Shown here: positions 13,851 through 26,080 of the stretch, piece after piece
How positions within the stretch are numbered: position 1 is the stretch's first letter
How the letters are laid out: each line of letters opens with the position of its first letter
Assembly: GCA_946699065.1 (NCBI GenBank)
Contig: CAMPDV010000301.1
Span: forward strand, 1 to 64,000
Direction of reading: 5' to 3'
Source: Loxodes magnus
Lineage: Eukaryota > Ciliophora > Karyorelictea > Loxodida > Loxodidae
Length of the DNA: 64,000 bases
Program-made: the position numbers and the translations under genes
The notes under the pieces: model-generated
The model's database searches: none
What the model was told of the DNA's origin: nothing
Seen by the model: only the letters and a program-made list of their open reading frames with translations

Positions 13851-14756
13851 CAGAAATTAATTAGTATAAAATCCTAGATAACTCCTTAAAAGTAAGTTTT
13901 AAAAAAAAGAGAGAAATTAACAATCCTCTAATAAAAAATTAATAATTGCTGTTTTCAAAAACATTTTATTTATGTTGTAAAAGATTTGAATAAATAAAAA
14001 ATAATTTCTGAATCTTCTAATAAAAGATTAGATTTGATTTCTCTTATAAAGAATTAAGATTGTTAAATATTAGTTCTAAATGATCAAACATTTATCAGTT
14101 CTAAAATAGCAAATTAAATTAAATTATTTCTATCTGATAACTTTTTATTTTTTAATAAATATTATAAGCAAAATACATATTTTTGCTAATTTTACAATTT
14201 TTAAAGTTCTATATTAGTAAATCTAAATGAATGTAATTACCTATAAGATCTTTTTGTATGAGATATATTTTAGTTTAAGAAAAAAAGTTTTTTGTATCTA
14301 TTTTAAAATATCGAAAAATCTAAAATTTATCATTTGAAAATATAAACTTTTTCTATTATTTAATTTAGAAAATTATAATCTAAAAAATTTTATAATTAAA
14401 ATGCTTCTTTATTTAAGCCATATAAATATAAATTTATAATTTTAAAAGTTTTTAATTAATTTTTACTTTATTATTTAATCCATCTGAAAAAAGTTTGATA
14501 GTATAAATAAAAAGTAAAAAAACTAAATTAAATAAAAAAATTCTTCTAAAAATTTGATTTATATATAGAAGAATTATTTCTAATAGAATCTATCTATAGT
14601 AAAATTATTTTAGTTGTTAATTTCTATAATATTTTAATATTTTGTATTAAGTATTTAAATTATTTAATTTTAGCAATTTAGTTTTTATTATTTAGGTGTT
14701 TTCTACTATATTTTTATGTTAATGTTCTAAAATGCATTTAGATTTCAACAGTTTAA
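13851..14756. other. AT-rich intergenic stretch
   Basis: About 900 bp of A/T-rich sequence between two plus-strand genes. I see no coding frame, RNA gene or repeat in it. Confidence 0.4.
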
Positions 14757-15570
14757 ATGAGTAGAGGTAAAAATGTATATCTAAGTTTTTTTAAAATCGA
14801 TAGATTAAATGATATTTTTAATTTTTTAAGTGTTTCAGTTTAAATTTAGAAGTGAATTAAACCGAATTAGTTGGTGAAGAAAACAGAGTGTACAATAAGA
14901 ATAATAGTATGGTTTAGTAATAGATTATGTAAATTAGTTGGAAAAACTGATTAATTGAGTATATAAAAAGGTTTCTAAGAATAATTATATGTTTATGCAA
15001 TTAATTTGTAAGATTGCTATTTAGGTTAAAAAAATATGTTGGCTAAATTAGAAGCATAAAATGAGTTTATAAGAGCAAATAATAGTTTTGAAATATTTTA
15101 CTTTTATTTGATAAAATGAGTAGTTTAAAGCGCTTGATTGGATTTAAACTATATTTAAATAATAATTGGCAAGACATGTTTTAATTAGGTAATTAACAAT
15201 TTACACTTTAAAGATTTGATGGCTAATGAATATAAACTTTAGTATTTATGTCTATAATTAAATTCTTTGTATTTCTGGCATTGCTTAGACAAGAGATGAA
15301 GGATAATTAGTTTAATTTAGTTTAGAATCCAATACTTAAATAGCAATAAATAGGAATTTTGGATTGAAAGTAGAAAAAGGAACTGGTAAAGTTCTTACGA
15401 AATGAAATAATTAGGTTTATGTTCTCCACTAAGAAACATTTTTTAAGATAAATCTGGAAGAAAAAGTAGATGAAATGATGAATTAGTATTTGTTGGGTTA
15501 GTTGAATTAAAATAGATACTTCTTACATTTAAAGAGATAAATTTTCTTGTTAATGTAATGATGATTAGAA
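14757..15570 (+). CDS. Hypothetical protein, possibly beta-propeller-like
   Basis: From ATG 14,757 (MSRGKNVYLSFF) the frame includes LYVYAINLQDCYLGQKN and MLAKLEAQNEFIRANNSFE. Further on (15,241-15,560) the best frame shifts and reads ILCISGIAQTRDEGQLVQF, then INRNFGLKVEKGTGKV, then NQVYVLHQETFFKINLEEK. Alternating hydrophobic strands with YVYAI and VYVLHQ resemble blades of Kelch- or WD-like propellers, but no canonical repeat signature is complete. TGA occurs at a Trp-like site (VLTKWNNQ). The frame change implies an intron or indel near 15,230. Confidence 0.45.
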
Positions 15571-15619
15571 TAAATTAGATTATATAAACTTCCTTATATA
15601 AATTATCTAAATAATTATA

Positions 15620-16506
15620 TAACTTATACCTCTTCAAAAATATCTGAAACACTCTAATTTTATAATTTTCCAAATATTGATCCATAGTAGAGCTTTTTAT
15701 TAGTTTCAGAATTCAGGTTATCAACTTATAAATTAATTTAGGGCAAATCAGCTTTATCATTAAGGGTTAAACATACACTTACTAAAATTTTCCTTATTTT
15801 GCTACTTATAAAATCTTAAATTTAAGGGAAAATAAAGTTAAATTGCATTTCCTGCATATCTCTTTATAGTGTTAAATGATATTTATCTAAGTTCTTCATA
15901 CTATGACTTTAGAAATTCAATTAAAGTTAGTATTAATCTTAATACACTCACTGTATATAAGTATTTTAAATTCCATCATTCATATTATCACATTACTATA
16001 TAAATCCCATTTTGAGTATCTGGGTTTTAAAACTTCAAAACTACTAACTTGAAGGTTTTTGTGAAATGAGAATTTAATTGCGTCAAGAAATCTTATGCTA
16101 CTTAAATGTTCGCTAGCTTTATGCCATAAATATTATTCTTCTTTATAAATCAAAAAAATAAGCAGTATCTTCAAGAACTTTATCTTTACTTTCATATTGT
16201 CTTAGATCAATAATAGTTTCATAATGCAACTCTGAATATTAGTTCGTTTTAGAATTTTACCTACTTTCTAATTATCTATAAGGATTTTTATATGATATAC
16301 AATAATTCCTTTTCCTTCTTCATTTCTATGTATAGAAAACCAGTTATTAGAAAATACTACATTAGCATAGCAACTATTTCTAACTTGTGAACAGTTACAC
16401 AAAATTAAGTTATTTTCTAATGTATTGTATTAAATTCTTCAAAGAATGTTTCTTTATTAACTTCTATTTTTTACTCAAATTCATTATCAGCACTACTTGC
16501 AGCCAT
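15620..16506 (-). CDS. Hypothetical protein, multi-exon
   Basis: An ATG at 16,506 on the minus strand starts MAASSADNEFEQKIEVNKE, a typical polar N-terminus. About 60 codons on, the better frame reads NNLILCNCSQVRNSCYANV and then IHRNEEGKGIIVYHIKIL, and farther down HKASEHLSSIRFLDAIKFS. The alternation of polar and hydrophobic residues suggests beta strands. Changes of frame at about 16,430 and 16,150 fit short introns or frameshifts. It converges with the plus-strand gene ending near 15,570. No family is recognised. Confidence 0.45.
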
Positions 16507-17862
16507 TCATCAAAACTAAGCATCAAGATTTTCTTAGCTAAATAACTAAGAGTTATTTACTAGTTTTGAAAACATTCTATTTTTAGTCTCAATTTTAAAG
16601 TTTGACTTAATACAGCTGTGCTAATAATAGAATTGCAGTTAATATTTGATATTTAATTAAGCAATCTCTACTATCAACCTTCTTACTAATAAACCTGCTA
16701 TTTAATTTATTCCTAGTTTATTGCTTAAGAAAATACTAAAAAGTCTCTATCATATTATTGCTTATTTACTTCTATAGCTTTACTAAATAAGTAGATATTA
16801 TATTCTTCTACCCATTACTTTTATCTTCAAACATTTAGTATATCCTCTAACAATACCAACTACAAACTTATCTTTACAAATATAATCAACATTTAGATTA
16901 CCTTTATTCCAACTTTACTAAATTATTATCATCAAATTATTACACATCACTACATTATTACACCACTACATTATCATATTACTATACATCAAATCCCTAA
17001 ATTTACCATACTATCAAACCTAATTATTACATAACCCTAACTAACTACTATTCTTTATTTCTCTAAAATACACAAAATATACAAAATATACAAAATAGAG
17101 AACTTTAACTACTCCTACAATAAGTATTCCTTTCTAAATTACTCTGTTAGTTTGCATATGTAAAGGCTGCTAAATTTTTTATGTTTTAGTACTAATTATC
17201 ATGCTACAATGCTATATTAGAAGTATTTAGAAAAATTATAGTATCTTATTAATTAGGTGATACTACTAGGTATTACTGGCATTTTGATGCTTACTTATTG
17301 CAAATAAAATAGTAGACTTCAAATCTTTAAGTCCTAAATAGTTAATGAGATAGACTGAGAAAGATTATACTTCTCAAATTAGATGAAAAAGTAAATGTTT
17401 ATAGATCTTTAATTTAAGGTATCGTGAGGAAATGATTGTGCTTTTTAGTAATTTCCCTATACTTAGAACTTATTAAAATAACTACTTTCCTCTACTATCT
17501 TTCTAATATCCTGCAGAAAATTGTATAAATCAATTACTTTATTTACACTAATCAAGAGTTCTAATAAGAAGTTCATATTTAACAACAGTTATAATTCACA
17601 TATACTTATAATACCATAATATAATACCCACAGTGCCAGTTACTAGAGGTAAATAGCCAATATTTACTCACTATTTAATAACCATAGTAAGATAATCCAA
17701 ATTATAAAATTTAATTATAGTAATCCTTATATTTAAACTGTCAATTCCCCTCTATTATAATAAGTAACCAAATTTTTAAAAAATAACTACTGTGTGAGGT
17801 TTCAAAAGATATATAATTAGCAATTCAATGTTAAGTTCATAATCCCTAGATTGTATGTTATA
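16507..17862. other. Intergenic stretch with a G-depleted tract
   Basis: No supported gene. From about 16,830 to 17,100 the plus strand has almost no G but many C, followed by mixed AT-rich sequence up to the plus-strand ATG at 17,863. The tract resembles the leaders in front of other plus-strand genes, but lies about 760 bp upstream of that ATG. Confidence 0.35.
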
Positions 17863-18950
17863 ATGGAGGAACGCGTTATTTATAAGATGTGTCTTAAGGT
17901 TTCAACAAGGCTATCTAATAAAGTTAAAGGTTAATGAGGATTAGCCTTACTTTAAATGTATTTATGAGGTAACCAAATCCTTTGAAACTCTTCTAAGGCT
18001 AATAAGTCTCTACTAAGATTTCTTATAATGAGCTAAAATATGGATTTTATGAATGCTAAATTACCAGGGAGTTGAAAATTAATATTGCTACAGTGTGTCA
18101 GCTATTACTAAATTTGGTAAGTGTGTTGTGAGCAGCTATGATTATAAGTTATTGCTAGAAGCCATGAAAAATGCTACTAATTAAAACGATATGAACTTAT
18201 ACTGTAGTAACGAACTAAAGGATTTATCCTTAGAAACTTATAGTGTTAGCGATAATAAAAATACAAAGATATTTTTGAGCTGTAAGTAATAGAATCTTTA
18301 TCTCCTGCTTTAATAATTTTTTTATGATCCTCAGTTTCAAACAGCATAATATTTAAAGAGCATTTGATAGTTTCTGAACTTTTATTGTCAGAAGGGTTCC
18401 TGAAGCAGAAGAATGTAAATATTGAAAGAATCATAAAAAGAGTTCTTATCAATAGGAGTTTCTCAAAGTATAGATTAAAGTAACTAATATTATACTAGCA
18501 GCATTTTTAATGAAATTATCGTTCTTATGATTACAGGAATATGAGGGACTTCTTATATCTACAACTTTTTTTTGAATTAAAATAAATACAAAATTCCTTG
18601 AAAACTTCCATGAATCTAAAACCAGGATATAATAAGAATAGATATATTGTAGATGAAGATAAAAGCAAAAAAGAAAGTTCAATAGTTAATATTAGATAAA
18701 GTTTCATCTCATGAAGTATATAGAATGAATGAGTTTTAAGATCTAAAAGAAATATTGAAAGGTAATTAAGAAAACGATCTAGAGTTAATAAAAGTTTGGG
18801 TCAGATGAATGTAAATTATTCTTACTATGAGTTAGGAAAAGAATAGGATATTAATATTCTGTTGTTTAATTACTGGCAGAATTTTGCTTCAGAATAGTAA
18901 TTATTATAGTCAGCAAAAAAGAAAAAAATTTACTCTCTTTTAATAAGGGC
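17863..18950 (+). CDS. Hypothetical protein just outside the left arm
   Basis: From ATG 17,863 (MEERVIYKMCLKVSTRLSNK) the frame moves after about 25 codons to one reading NEDQPYFKCIYEVTKSFET, then YCYSVSAITKFGKCVVSSYDY, then LLLEAMKNATNQND and LKDLSLETYSVSDNKN. A later segment (18,570-18,690) reads MNLKPGYNKNRYIVDEDKSKK. Codon-position bias is strong in each part. The frame changes point to short introns, for example a GTAAG donor near 18,283. The minus-strand ORFs at 18,246-18,682 are shadows of it. Its mirror position lies just past the right end of the window, so whether it belongs to the inverted repeat cannot be told. Confidence 0.45.
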
Positions 18951-20304
18951 TTGATGTATACAATTGATACGATAAAGGAGGTAAAATAAACTTAAGATAC
19001 CAATAAAAAAAATAGTAGAGATAGATAAAACTTATTTCCAATATGTATGGAAATTCAAAAATACAATTGAATCAGAGGAAATATCTCCTTTAGTGTAGCC
19101 TAAATTTAATATATAGTGAGTATCTATTTATATAGAGAAGATATATTTTAGCTAAATAATAATAAAAGGATAATTATTTCGACTATAGAGCATTAATCTC
19201 ATTTAATTGAACTAAGCTTAATTATTTTTGTATAATAGCTTAGTGATTGAAATGACTTAGTTAAACAATGAAATTAGTATTTATAGAGATAAAATGATTA
19301 GTGATAGAAAAGAATGTAAAGATGTGAAATAATAGAAATAGGAAATATTGATGTATATTAAATAATAATAGAGTTATAATAGAATTACTAAGATTAACTG
19401 TATATTAGTTAATAATTAATATTTTTATAAGAATTTAGCTAAATTATCCTATATGATAGACTTAAAGCCTCTAAATTTAGGTAATTTGAGTATAAATATA
19501 AAATTGAATGTTTTTTGTGAATTTTAATCTGTTTGATTGGGAAAAGAGAATAAGAGAAATGGTTGAAGTAATATATATAAAAGTTAAAAGCACTAAACTA
19601 GGTTGTTGATTTGAATCTTTTTTCTATTTAATTTGATTAATAAAATTTTCTTATTTAGATTTAATTTTTTATCTATTTACTAAAAATATCTCCAAAATGT
19701 TTATAATTCCAAATTAAATAGTAAATCACATTTAATAAGTTAAACATAATTCCAATATAAATATTCATTTTATTAATAGCTCTCTTAAAGTAAGTATTAT
19801 TTAAAATCATTCTATTTTATGCATACTCAAAATCATAAGTAAAAATAGATTATGCTTTAAAATCTTATATATACCCAAAAAATTTTAGATACATATTATA
19901 AACAAAAAAATAATAAAATATAAGATACAAAAAACATTTCAAATTATTATAGAATACATTTAAATCATTAACATTAACTATCATTCTCAAATTACTTTAT
20001 ATTCATCTTCCTCAAATATTTACACTCTATTACTAATACAAAACATACCAAAATACTATCAATACTATCAATATCATTAACTACTTTTAACTATTCCAAA
20101 TCTTATCTTCAAAAACATTATCCCATATAATTCAATTATTATTACTATTTAACTTACAACATTATGCCTTATAACCTACACTCAACAAAACAAAAACATT
20201 CCTAATAATACATTTAATCATCAACACTATAACATACAACAAAACCATAACCACAAAATTAACACTTATATTCAATCAAAAATAACTAGACATACATAAA
20301 TATA
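18951..20304. other. Outer arm sequence without a clear gene
   Basis: AT-rich and purine-rich to about 19,600, then increasingly G-depleted. From about 19,880 to 20,300 the plus strand is nearly G-free, directly before the LINE coding region, so it may be the element's 5' leader. The mirror copy at 62,640-63,070 is correspondingly C-free on the plus strand. Confidence 0.35.
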
Positions 20305-23300
20305 GGGGTTAACCAGTTGTAATTAGAATAAGAAAAACTAAATCTACAAACATCAATATAAGAGGATTAAGACCTTACAAAATATTATTACTTCAATTCA
20401 TCCAAGAAAATAAGATACACATTATGTCCAAATAAGAGATTCATGTACCTCAAATTTAAGACATCCTATATCTTTACGGATTCAGAGCTACCATAAAAGT
20501 AGGTATTAATCTAGTAAAGTGTGGTGTTTTACGTTAGAGATAAACAAATAAATAGAGTAAAAAAATGAAATGGATGGACTTAACTAAGCAGAAATATATT
20601 AGGGTTGCAGATAATTAGTATAAGCCTTGATGGTAGACTAGCGATAATTAGCATCTACGCACCCACTACCTAAGATCAAACAGAACTGGGTATTTTCTAT
20701 GATGGCGTAAGATATTTTGTTCATATAGCAAACGATTTAGAGCTTTAAATACTAATTATGGGGGATTTTAATGCTCATATGCCATAATTTTTACCAAATA
20801 AACAAAATGTAGTAGAACAATACCTACCGAATTTTATGCTAAGAGTTTAATCTGACATGAAAAGACCCAGCTTAAGATCCAACATATATCACGGTAATAA
20901 AGGAGAGGTAGATTCAAGATTGACTACTATCTAACAGACCAATTCATTACACACAACATAATATAATCTAAATTCTATCAAAGCAGGACATTAGGAAATC
21001 ATTAAACTGGCAGACTAATATTATAAATAGTAAAAAAATAGTGATTAAGTAAAGTAAAAAAAGATCGGTTTTAAAAAACTTCAATAAATATTGGTATAAG
21101 AAAATTTCTAGAAATGAGTTGAAGATATGGAAATAAGCAATTCTCTCATAGTTATGAAAAATTCTATGACAAATTATAAGAATAAATTCAATAAGGCACA
21201 ACTCTAATATGTGGACATACTACTTCTATGCCGAAAAAATACAATTATTCAAATGAGACGAAACAACTAAGAAAATAATTCAAAAATCATGTCATAAAAG
21301 TAAAACGATTGATAAGATAAACTAGATATAATACGAGAGATCAAAATAAGACAGGAATATAGGCAAGGTATGAAAAAGATTATAGAAATCAATTTAATAT
21401 TCTCCTAGATGCAGTCAATAAAGGAAACCTAAGTGACACATGAAAGAATATGCAGAGATTATATAAAAGAGGAAAAATAGCATCGTGAATACTAATAAAT
21501 TAAGAAGACATCCAACTCTTCAAGACAAGTTGAGAAAATTTCTATAAGAATAGAAATAAAAATCTACTAAATCAATTTAGAAATAAGCAACCGATAGAAA
21601 TCAAAATGGTAGAAATTGATTAATGTATAATAAATTTATCACAATGAAAAGAAATAGGACAGATCAAATAAAATCAGGCACAATAAATTCCGGAGGGGAA
21701 AAATTAATAAAGATAACGACTCAGCTAATAGGGAAATATTAGAATCAGGAAATATTCCTAGAAGAACAAAAGACCATATATTATAATTATTCATAAAAAA
21801 GATAAACACATATGACCCGATGAATTGAAGACCTTATTTCCCTTATTAATCATATCCTAAAGATCATAGATCATTTGATATTCGAATAACTAAAACCATA
21901 TCTTATTAGACTTGACGATGAATTATAATACAGTTTTAAACCTAATAAATCTTAAGCTCAACATATTTTTCACCCTCAGAATTATCTAGGAGTATTTTTA
22001 TAAAAACAATAAAGAAGCATTTTTAATTTTTATTGATATAATGAAAGTTTTTAAATCAGTTATAAGGAAGATATATGACAAAGCTTAAATGAGATAGGAG
22101 TATCAGAATAATTAATAAAACTTCTTGCTGAAATATAAAGAGAAGAAGACATTAAATTGATAATAAATGACCTCTTTTCGGAGAAGTTTATTACAGAAAA
22201 AGGAGTCAAATAAGGTTGCACATGTTTTACCAGTATCTTCAATATTATAATAAATATACTTCTAAATAAACTAAAAGAAAATCATATTGGAGTAGTAATG
22301 GAACTAAAAGCAGAATATTATACAATGCGAAGATACTGTGGTGCACTAGCCTATGCTGATGACATAGCATACATAGTTTAGCCAGACTAAGTACAAAAAA
22401 AGATTGAAGATTAGATACATGAGCTGAAAGTTACATCTTGTCAATAGCTGACAAAAAAATGACTATTATGAAATGGAAATAATATGACACTCTAAACGAC
22501 AATAAATTAAGTAGTATGGAAATATAAAGTTTAAATATTTTTAAGTATCTAGGTCACGGAATATAAGAGGAAATATTACACTAAAAACATCTAGAGTTTA
22601 GGATTACTGAATGTAAAAAGACATAAGGATGAATCCTTTATTAAATCACATTATAAGAAGGCTTTACACCATATAATGCGCAAATGATACTAAAAGCTTT
22701 ATCTAAATTTTCGGATATGGAAGTTAATGTATTCCATTCATTGAAGAAACTATAGGTAAAAATAATAGAAAATAGAAAAAATTTGACGTAGATCCCTTAG
22801 AGTGATAATAGATGGATCTTTCTGCAAATAAAACGAAAATATTAAGATGCGAATTACAGTTTACTAAAATTTAATTCTATTTATGATAACAGATGTAATG
22901 TTCAGATAAAAACTACTATTAAATTTCGAATCAACAGTAGACGGTTGAATGTATCTGCTAAAAAACAACATCCTATTTGAAATTTAATCTTTAAAAGTTC
23001 TGATAAACTGCAATCAATGGGTAAATTATAGTTTAGGAAGAATGAAATGAAAAAAGATCAAATTAATATTAAATGAAGCTATAAAATTTCACATCAATGT
23101 AGAAGTAATAAACCGCATACAGGATATTACGACAAGTTTCATGTATAGAAGTTAATGAATGGAATCATTTATTATAGGCCCACCCAATTTAAGATACAAC
23201 AAACACAGAAAATAGGAAATTTGTTATTTGTTTAGACTTAGAGCCAAATGCAGTAGGCCGCATAGACTTTAAAGTTAAGAACTTTTTAGAAAATGATATA

Positions 23301-24000
23301 TTTAGACTATGCTCAAATGGCGTAGAAAATTAATTTCACATAATTGAGATATGTGGACAATACTAACAAGAAAGAGATATATTAGCATAAAAACTAAAGA
23401 CAATAGAACTTAGAAAAAACAAACAAATATAATGCTAATTAAATTAATCTTAATTGAAATAGTCTGGGGAAATTACGAGTTTGAAAGCTGAAGTAAATCA
23501 TTATAGAAAGAACAAAAATCTTAATAGGTTCAAAGATTTTATCGAAAGTTTGCCAAAGAAAGTAAAATGGGATATCTAAATAAAACCCTCACTTTCCATA
23601 GAAAAATAAGTTAGAATTAAAGAGTCAGTTGAAGTGAGCATACCTGAATATACAAAGTACTTGTTAACAAGAAAAAACTAAAAGTAGAAAAAAGTAAATG
23701 AGACTAATTTGAAACTAAGTTGGAATATGATCTAAGAAAGGTAAAAAAAAGTTCACGGATGAAATAAAAACAAGGAAGATAAAAAAGACTACAGTAGGTA
23801 ATAATAAATAAGCAACTACTTCAGAAAGATTTATTAATAGAAATAGATCCTTAATTCTCGAATTAGTAAGTACTAGATAGTTGGAAGAGGAGATAGAAGA
23901 AGCATATGATCATCAAGAAGGCCAGGTAAAACTAAAAACATTTTTAGACTATTATTAACAGTAAAATTTGGTTTCTTCTTCTGAATTTTGGTGTACATAG
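20305..24000 (+). mobile_element. LINE (non-LTR retrotransposon), endonuclease plus reverse transcriptase, left arm
   Basis: A degenerate single-protein element encoding an apurinic-type endonuclease followed by reverse transcriptase. Near 20,520-20,780 the frame gives FYVRDK, then RLAIISIYAPTTQDQ, then LIMGDFNAHM, the strand and catalytic motifs of the EEP endonuclease fold. Reverse transcriptase motifs follow: NWRPIS with TGA as W at 21,826-21,828, then LDDELQYSFKP, and the catalytic AYADDIAYI at 22,349-22,375. A thumb motif FKYLGH lies near 22,540. Near 23,290-23,340 a C-terminal zinc motif reads LCSNGVENQFHIIEICGQY. Several frame shifts separate the domains, so this copy is probably inactive. 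The exact ends and any target-site duplication were not resolved. Confidence 0.8.
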
Positions 24001-24049
24001 TAATGGTGGAATCACGTTATTTATATTTATAGATTTAATTTTTTTTAAT

Positions 24050-24735
24050 AATAAAGTATAAATGAGGTATATCTTCCGGTTAGAAGTTTAAAAAGATCTT
24101 AAAGTTTATGGGAATCTCTTTTTTCTAATAGAACTCAAGCTCCTATCTGATTTTTTCCTTCAGATCTTTCGATCCCTCGATGGAAATAAAATTATTGCCT
24201 TATGTCAGATCGATCTTCAGATTGCTCTTATTTTTTCTCTTGCTGCGGACATTTTCGTCATAAGTACCATCAACTTTTGCAAATGCTGCATAATTTTCTT
24301 ATTCCCTTTGGTTTTATTTATGTTTTTTTATTTATTTCTCTATTTACATTGAAATATAATTAATCTATTAGGATTTTGTAGGAATTATTGTAATTTTCTT
24401 TTAATATATTTACTTATTTAATCTTGCTTCACCCTGTTTTTTTCATCTTATCCTTGAAAAATTCAGATCTCATTTTCTATTATTTGAAGACTATCTCTTA
24501 GTATTCTTTTTCCTGTGATGTTTGTAATGTCCGCCATAGTAAGGCTCTTTATCTCCAATGAAATCTTCAAATTCTTCTTTTTATTTAGATCTTCTTACAA
24601 TGTTTGGACTTTTATTATCAGTGTTTATAATAAGTCTTGCATATAAATTGGATCCATGAATTTTTATAGTTTTCTCGTTCAAGCTGTTCCAATTTGTTTT
24701 AACATTAAAGTACTTTAATCCTTATTATTAAATTG
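24050..24735 (-). CDS. Zinc-knuckle protein fragment, left arm
   Basis: On the minus strand, a frame near 24,574-24,500 reads EFEDFIGDKEPYYGGHYKHH, followed by a basic region. A second segment encoded by 24,290-24,245 reads CSICKSWWYLWRKCP, spaced like a CCHC zinc knuckle (C-x2-C-x4-H-x4-C) but with Tyr in place of His. The two segments are in different frames, so an intron or indel separates them. The region abuts the truncated 5' edge of the SSU rRNA fragment and converges on the 3' end of the LINE. It could be a gag-like ORF of another retroelement or a host nucleic-acid-binding gene. Confidence 0.4.
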
Positions 24736-24763
24736 GCTAAAATTTATTTAATTTCTTTGGCGG

Positions 24764-25771
24764 GCCCTTTACCTTGAGGAAACTAGAGTGTTTAAGGCAG
24801 GCTCCTGTCTGAATACCGCAGCTGGAATAATACTCGTGGTTATTTTTTGTGAGACTATCTACTATCTTTAATAGGGACAGTTGGAGGCATTGGTACTCAG
24901 TAGTCAGAGGTGAAATTCTTGGATTTACTGAAAACCAACTACTACGAAAGCATTTGACAAGGATGCTTTCATTAATCAAGAACGAAAGTAAAGGGATCCT
25001 AGACGATCGGATACCGTCCTAGTCTTAACCATAAATTATGCCGACTAGGAATCGGGGAGACCGTATAAATCTCCTTGGCACCTTCCGAGAAATCAAAGTC
25101 TTTGGATTCTGGAGAGAGTATGGTCGCAAGACTGAAACTTAAAGGAATTTACGGAAGGACACCACAAGGAGTGGAACCTGCGGCTTAATTTGACTCAACA
25201 CGGGGAAACTTACCAAGTTCAGAAATAGTAAGGATTGGCAGATTGAGAGCTCTTTCTTGATTTTATGTGTGGTGGTGCATGACCGTTCTTAGTTGGTGGA
25301 GTGATCTGTTTGGTTAATTCTGATAACGAACGAACGGGACCTCAACCTGCTAAATAGACTCTTTCTATCCGAGGAAGTTGTCTTCTTAGAGGGACTTCCA
25401 GCTTTTAGTTGGAGGAAGTGTGAGGCAATAACAGGTCTGTGATACCCTTAGATGTCCTGGACCGCATGCGCGCTACACTGACTCAGCCAATGAGTTTCTA
25501 AATATAGCTATTCCAGCAAACTCGCAACTGCATCATAGTTGGGATTGACCCTTTCAATTCTTGGTCGTCAACTAGGAATTCCTAGTACGCACAAGTCATC
25601 AGCTTGCACTGATTAAGTCCCTACCCTTTGTACACACCGCCCATCGTTCCTCAGATTTCGAGTAATCAGGTGAACCTCTCGGACTAATGGGAAGCTAATT
25701 GAACCTTATCACTTAGAGGAAGGAGAAGTTGTAACAAGATATTCGTAGGTGAACCTGCAGATGGATCGTTA
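24764..25771 (+). rRNA. SSU (18S) rRNA, 3' 60%, left arm, probable pseudogene
   Basis: Begins abruptly at the CTTTACCTTGAG...TTAGAGTGTTTAAGGCAGGC region, roughly residue 800 of an 18S gene, and runs to the 3' terminus (GGATCGTTA at 25,771). Conserved landmarks include GAAACTTAAAGGAATT, the TTGTACACACCGCCC decoding region and the 3' terminal helix. The terminus is altered at conserved sites: TTGTAACAAGATATTCG replaces the expected TCGTAACAAGGTATCCG-type sequence, and CTGCAGATGG replaces CTGCGGAAGG or similar. The 5' 40% is missing and is replaced by the zinc-knuckle stretch. Minus-strand ORF 24,737-24,979 is antisense to it. Confidence 0.9.
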
Positions 25772-25862
25772 ACATTAATATCAAACATTACAAAATCCAA
25801 ATCTATTTACAGCTTTATGCTGGCTTTCATTTTATCAAATATATAAACCTAAACAAAACAAA
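25772..25862 (+). other. ITS1, left arm
   Basis: Short AT-rich spacer of about 90 nt between the SSU 3' end and 5.8S. It matches the mirror copy at 57,104-57,185. Confidence 0.75.
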
Positions 25863-26008
25863 AGCCCCAACAATAGATGCCTAGACTCTGACGTCGATGA
25901 AGGACGCAGCGAATCGCGAAATTCAATGCGAATTGCAGGATTTCATGAGTCATCAGGTTTCCCAACGCAACAAGCACCTTGGGGAAACTTAAAGTATGTT
26001 CCTTTCAG
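25863..26008 (+). rRNA. 5.8S rRNA, left arm
   Basis: Recognised from GTCGATGAAGGACGCAGCGAA and ATGCGAATTGCAGGA, the core conserved in all 5.8S genes, followed by a GC-richer 3' hairpin (CACCTTGGGG). Both ends are approximate. It lies in the normal position between ITS1 and ITS2. Confidence 0.88.
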
Positions 26009-26080
26009 TATCATATAAAATACAAATGTAAGTGAATAAGAATTCTCTTACCAAGTGAAAAAACTGAGTATATGTATTTG
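26009..26080 (+). other. ITS2, left arm
   Basis: About 70 nt between the 5.8S and LSU genes, short compared with most eukaryotes but complete in position, and present in the mirror copy at 56,881-56,956. Confidence 0.7.

Noticed and set aside
18246-18682. Two minus-strand ORFs of 68 and 77 codons
   Set aside because: The plus strand in the same interval has stronger codon-position bias under the inferred code, so these look like shadows.
24737-24979. ORF of 80 codons, with a partner at 57,975-58,238
   Set aside because: Antisense to the SSU rRNA core; conservation between the arms is that of the rRNA sequence.
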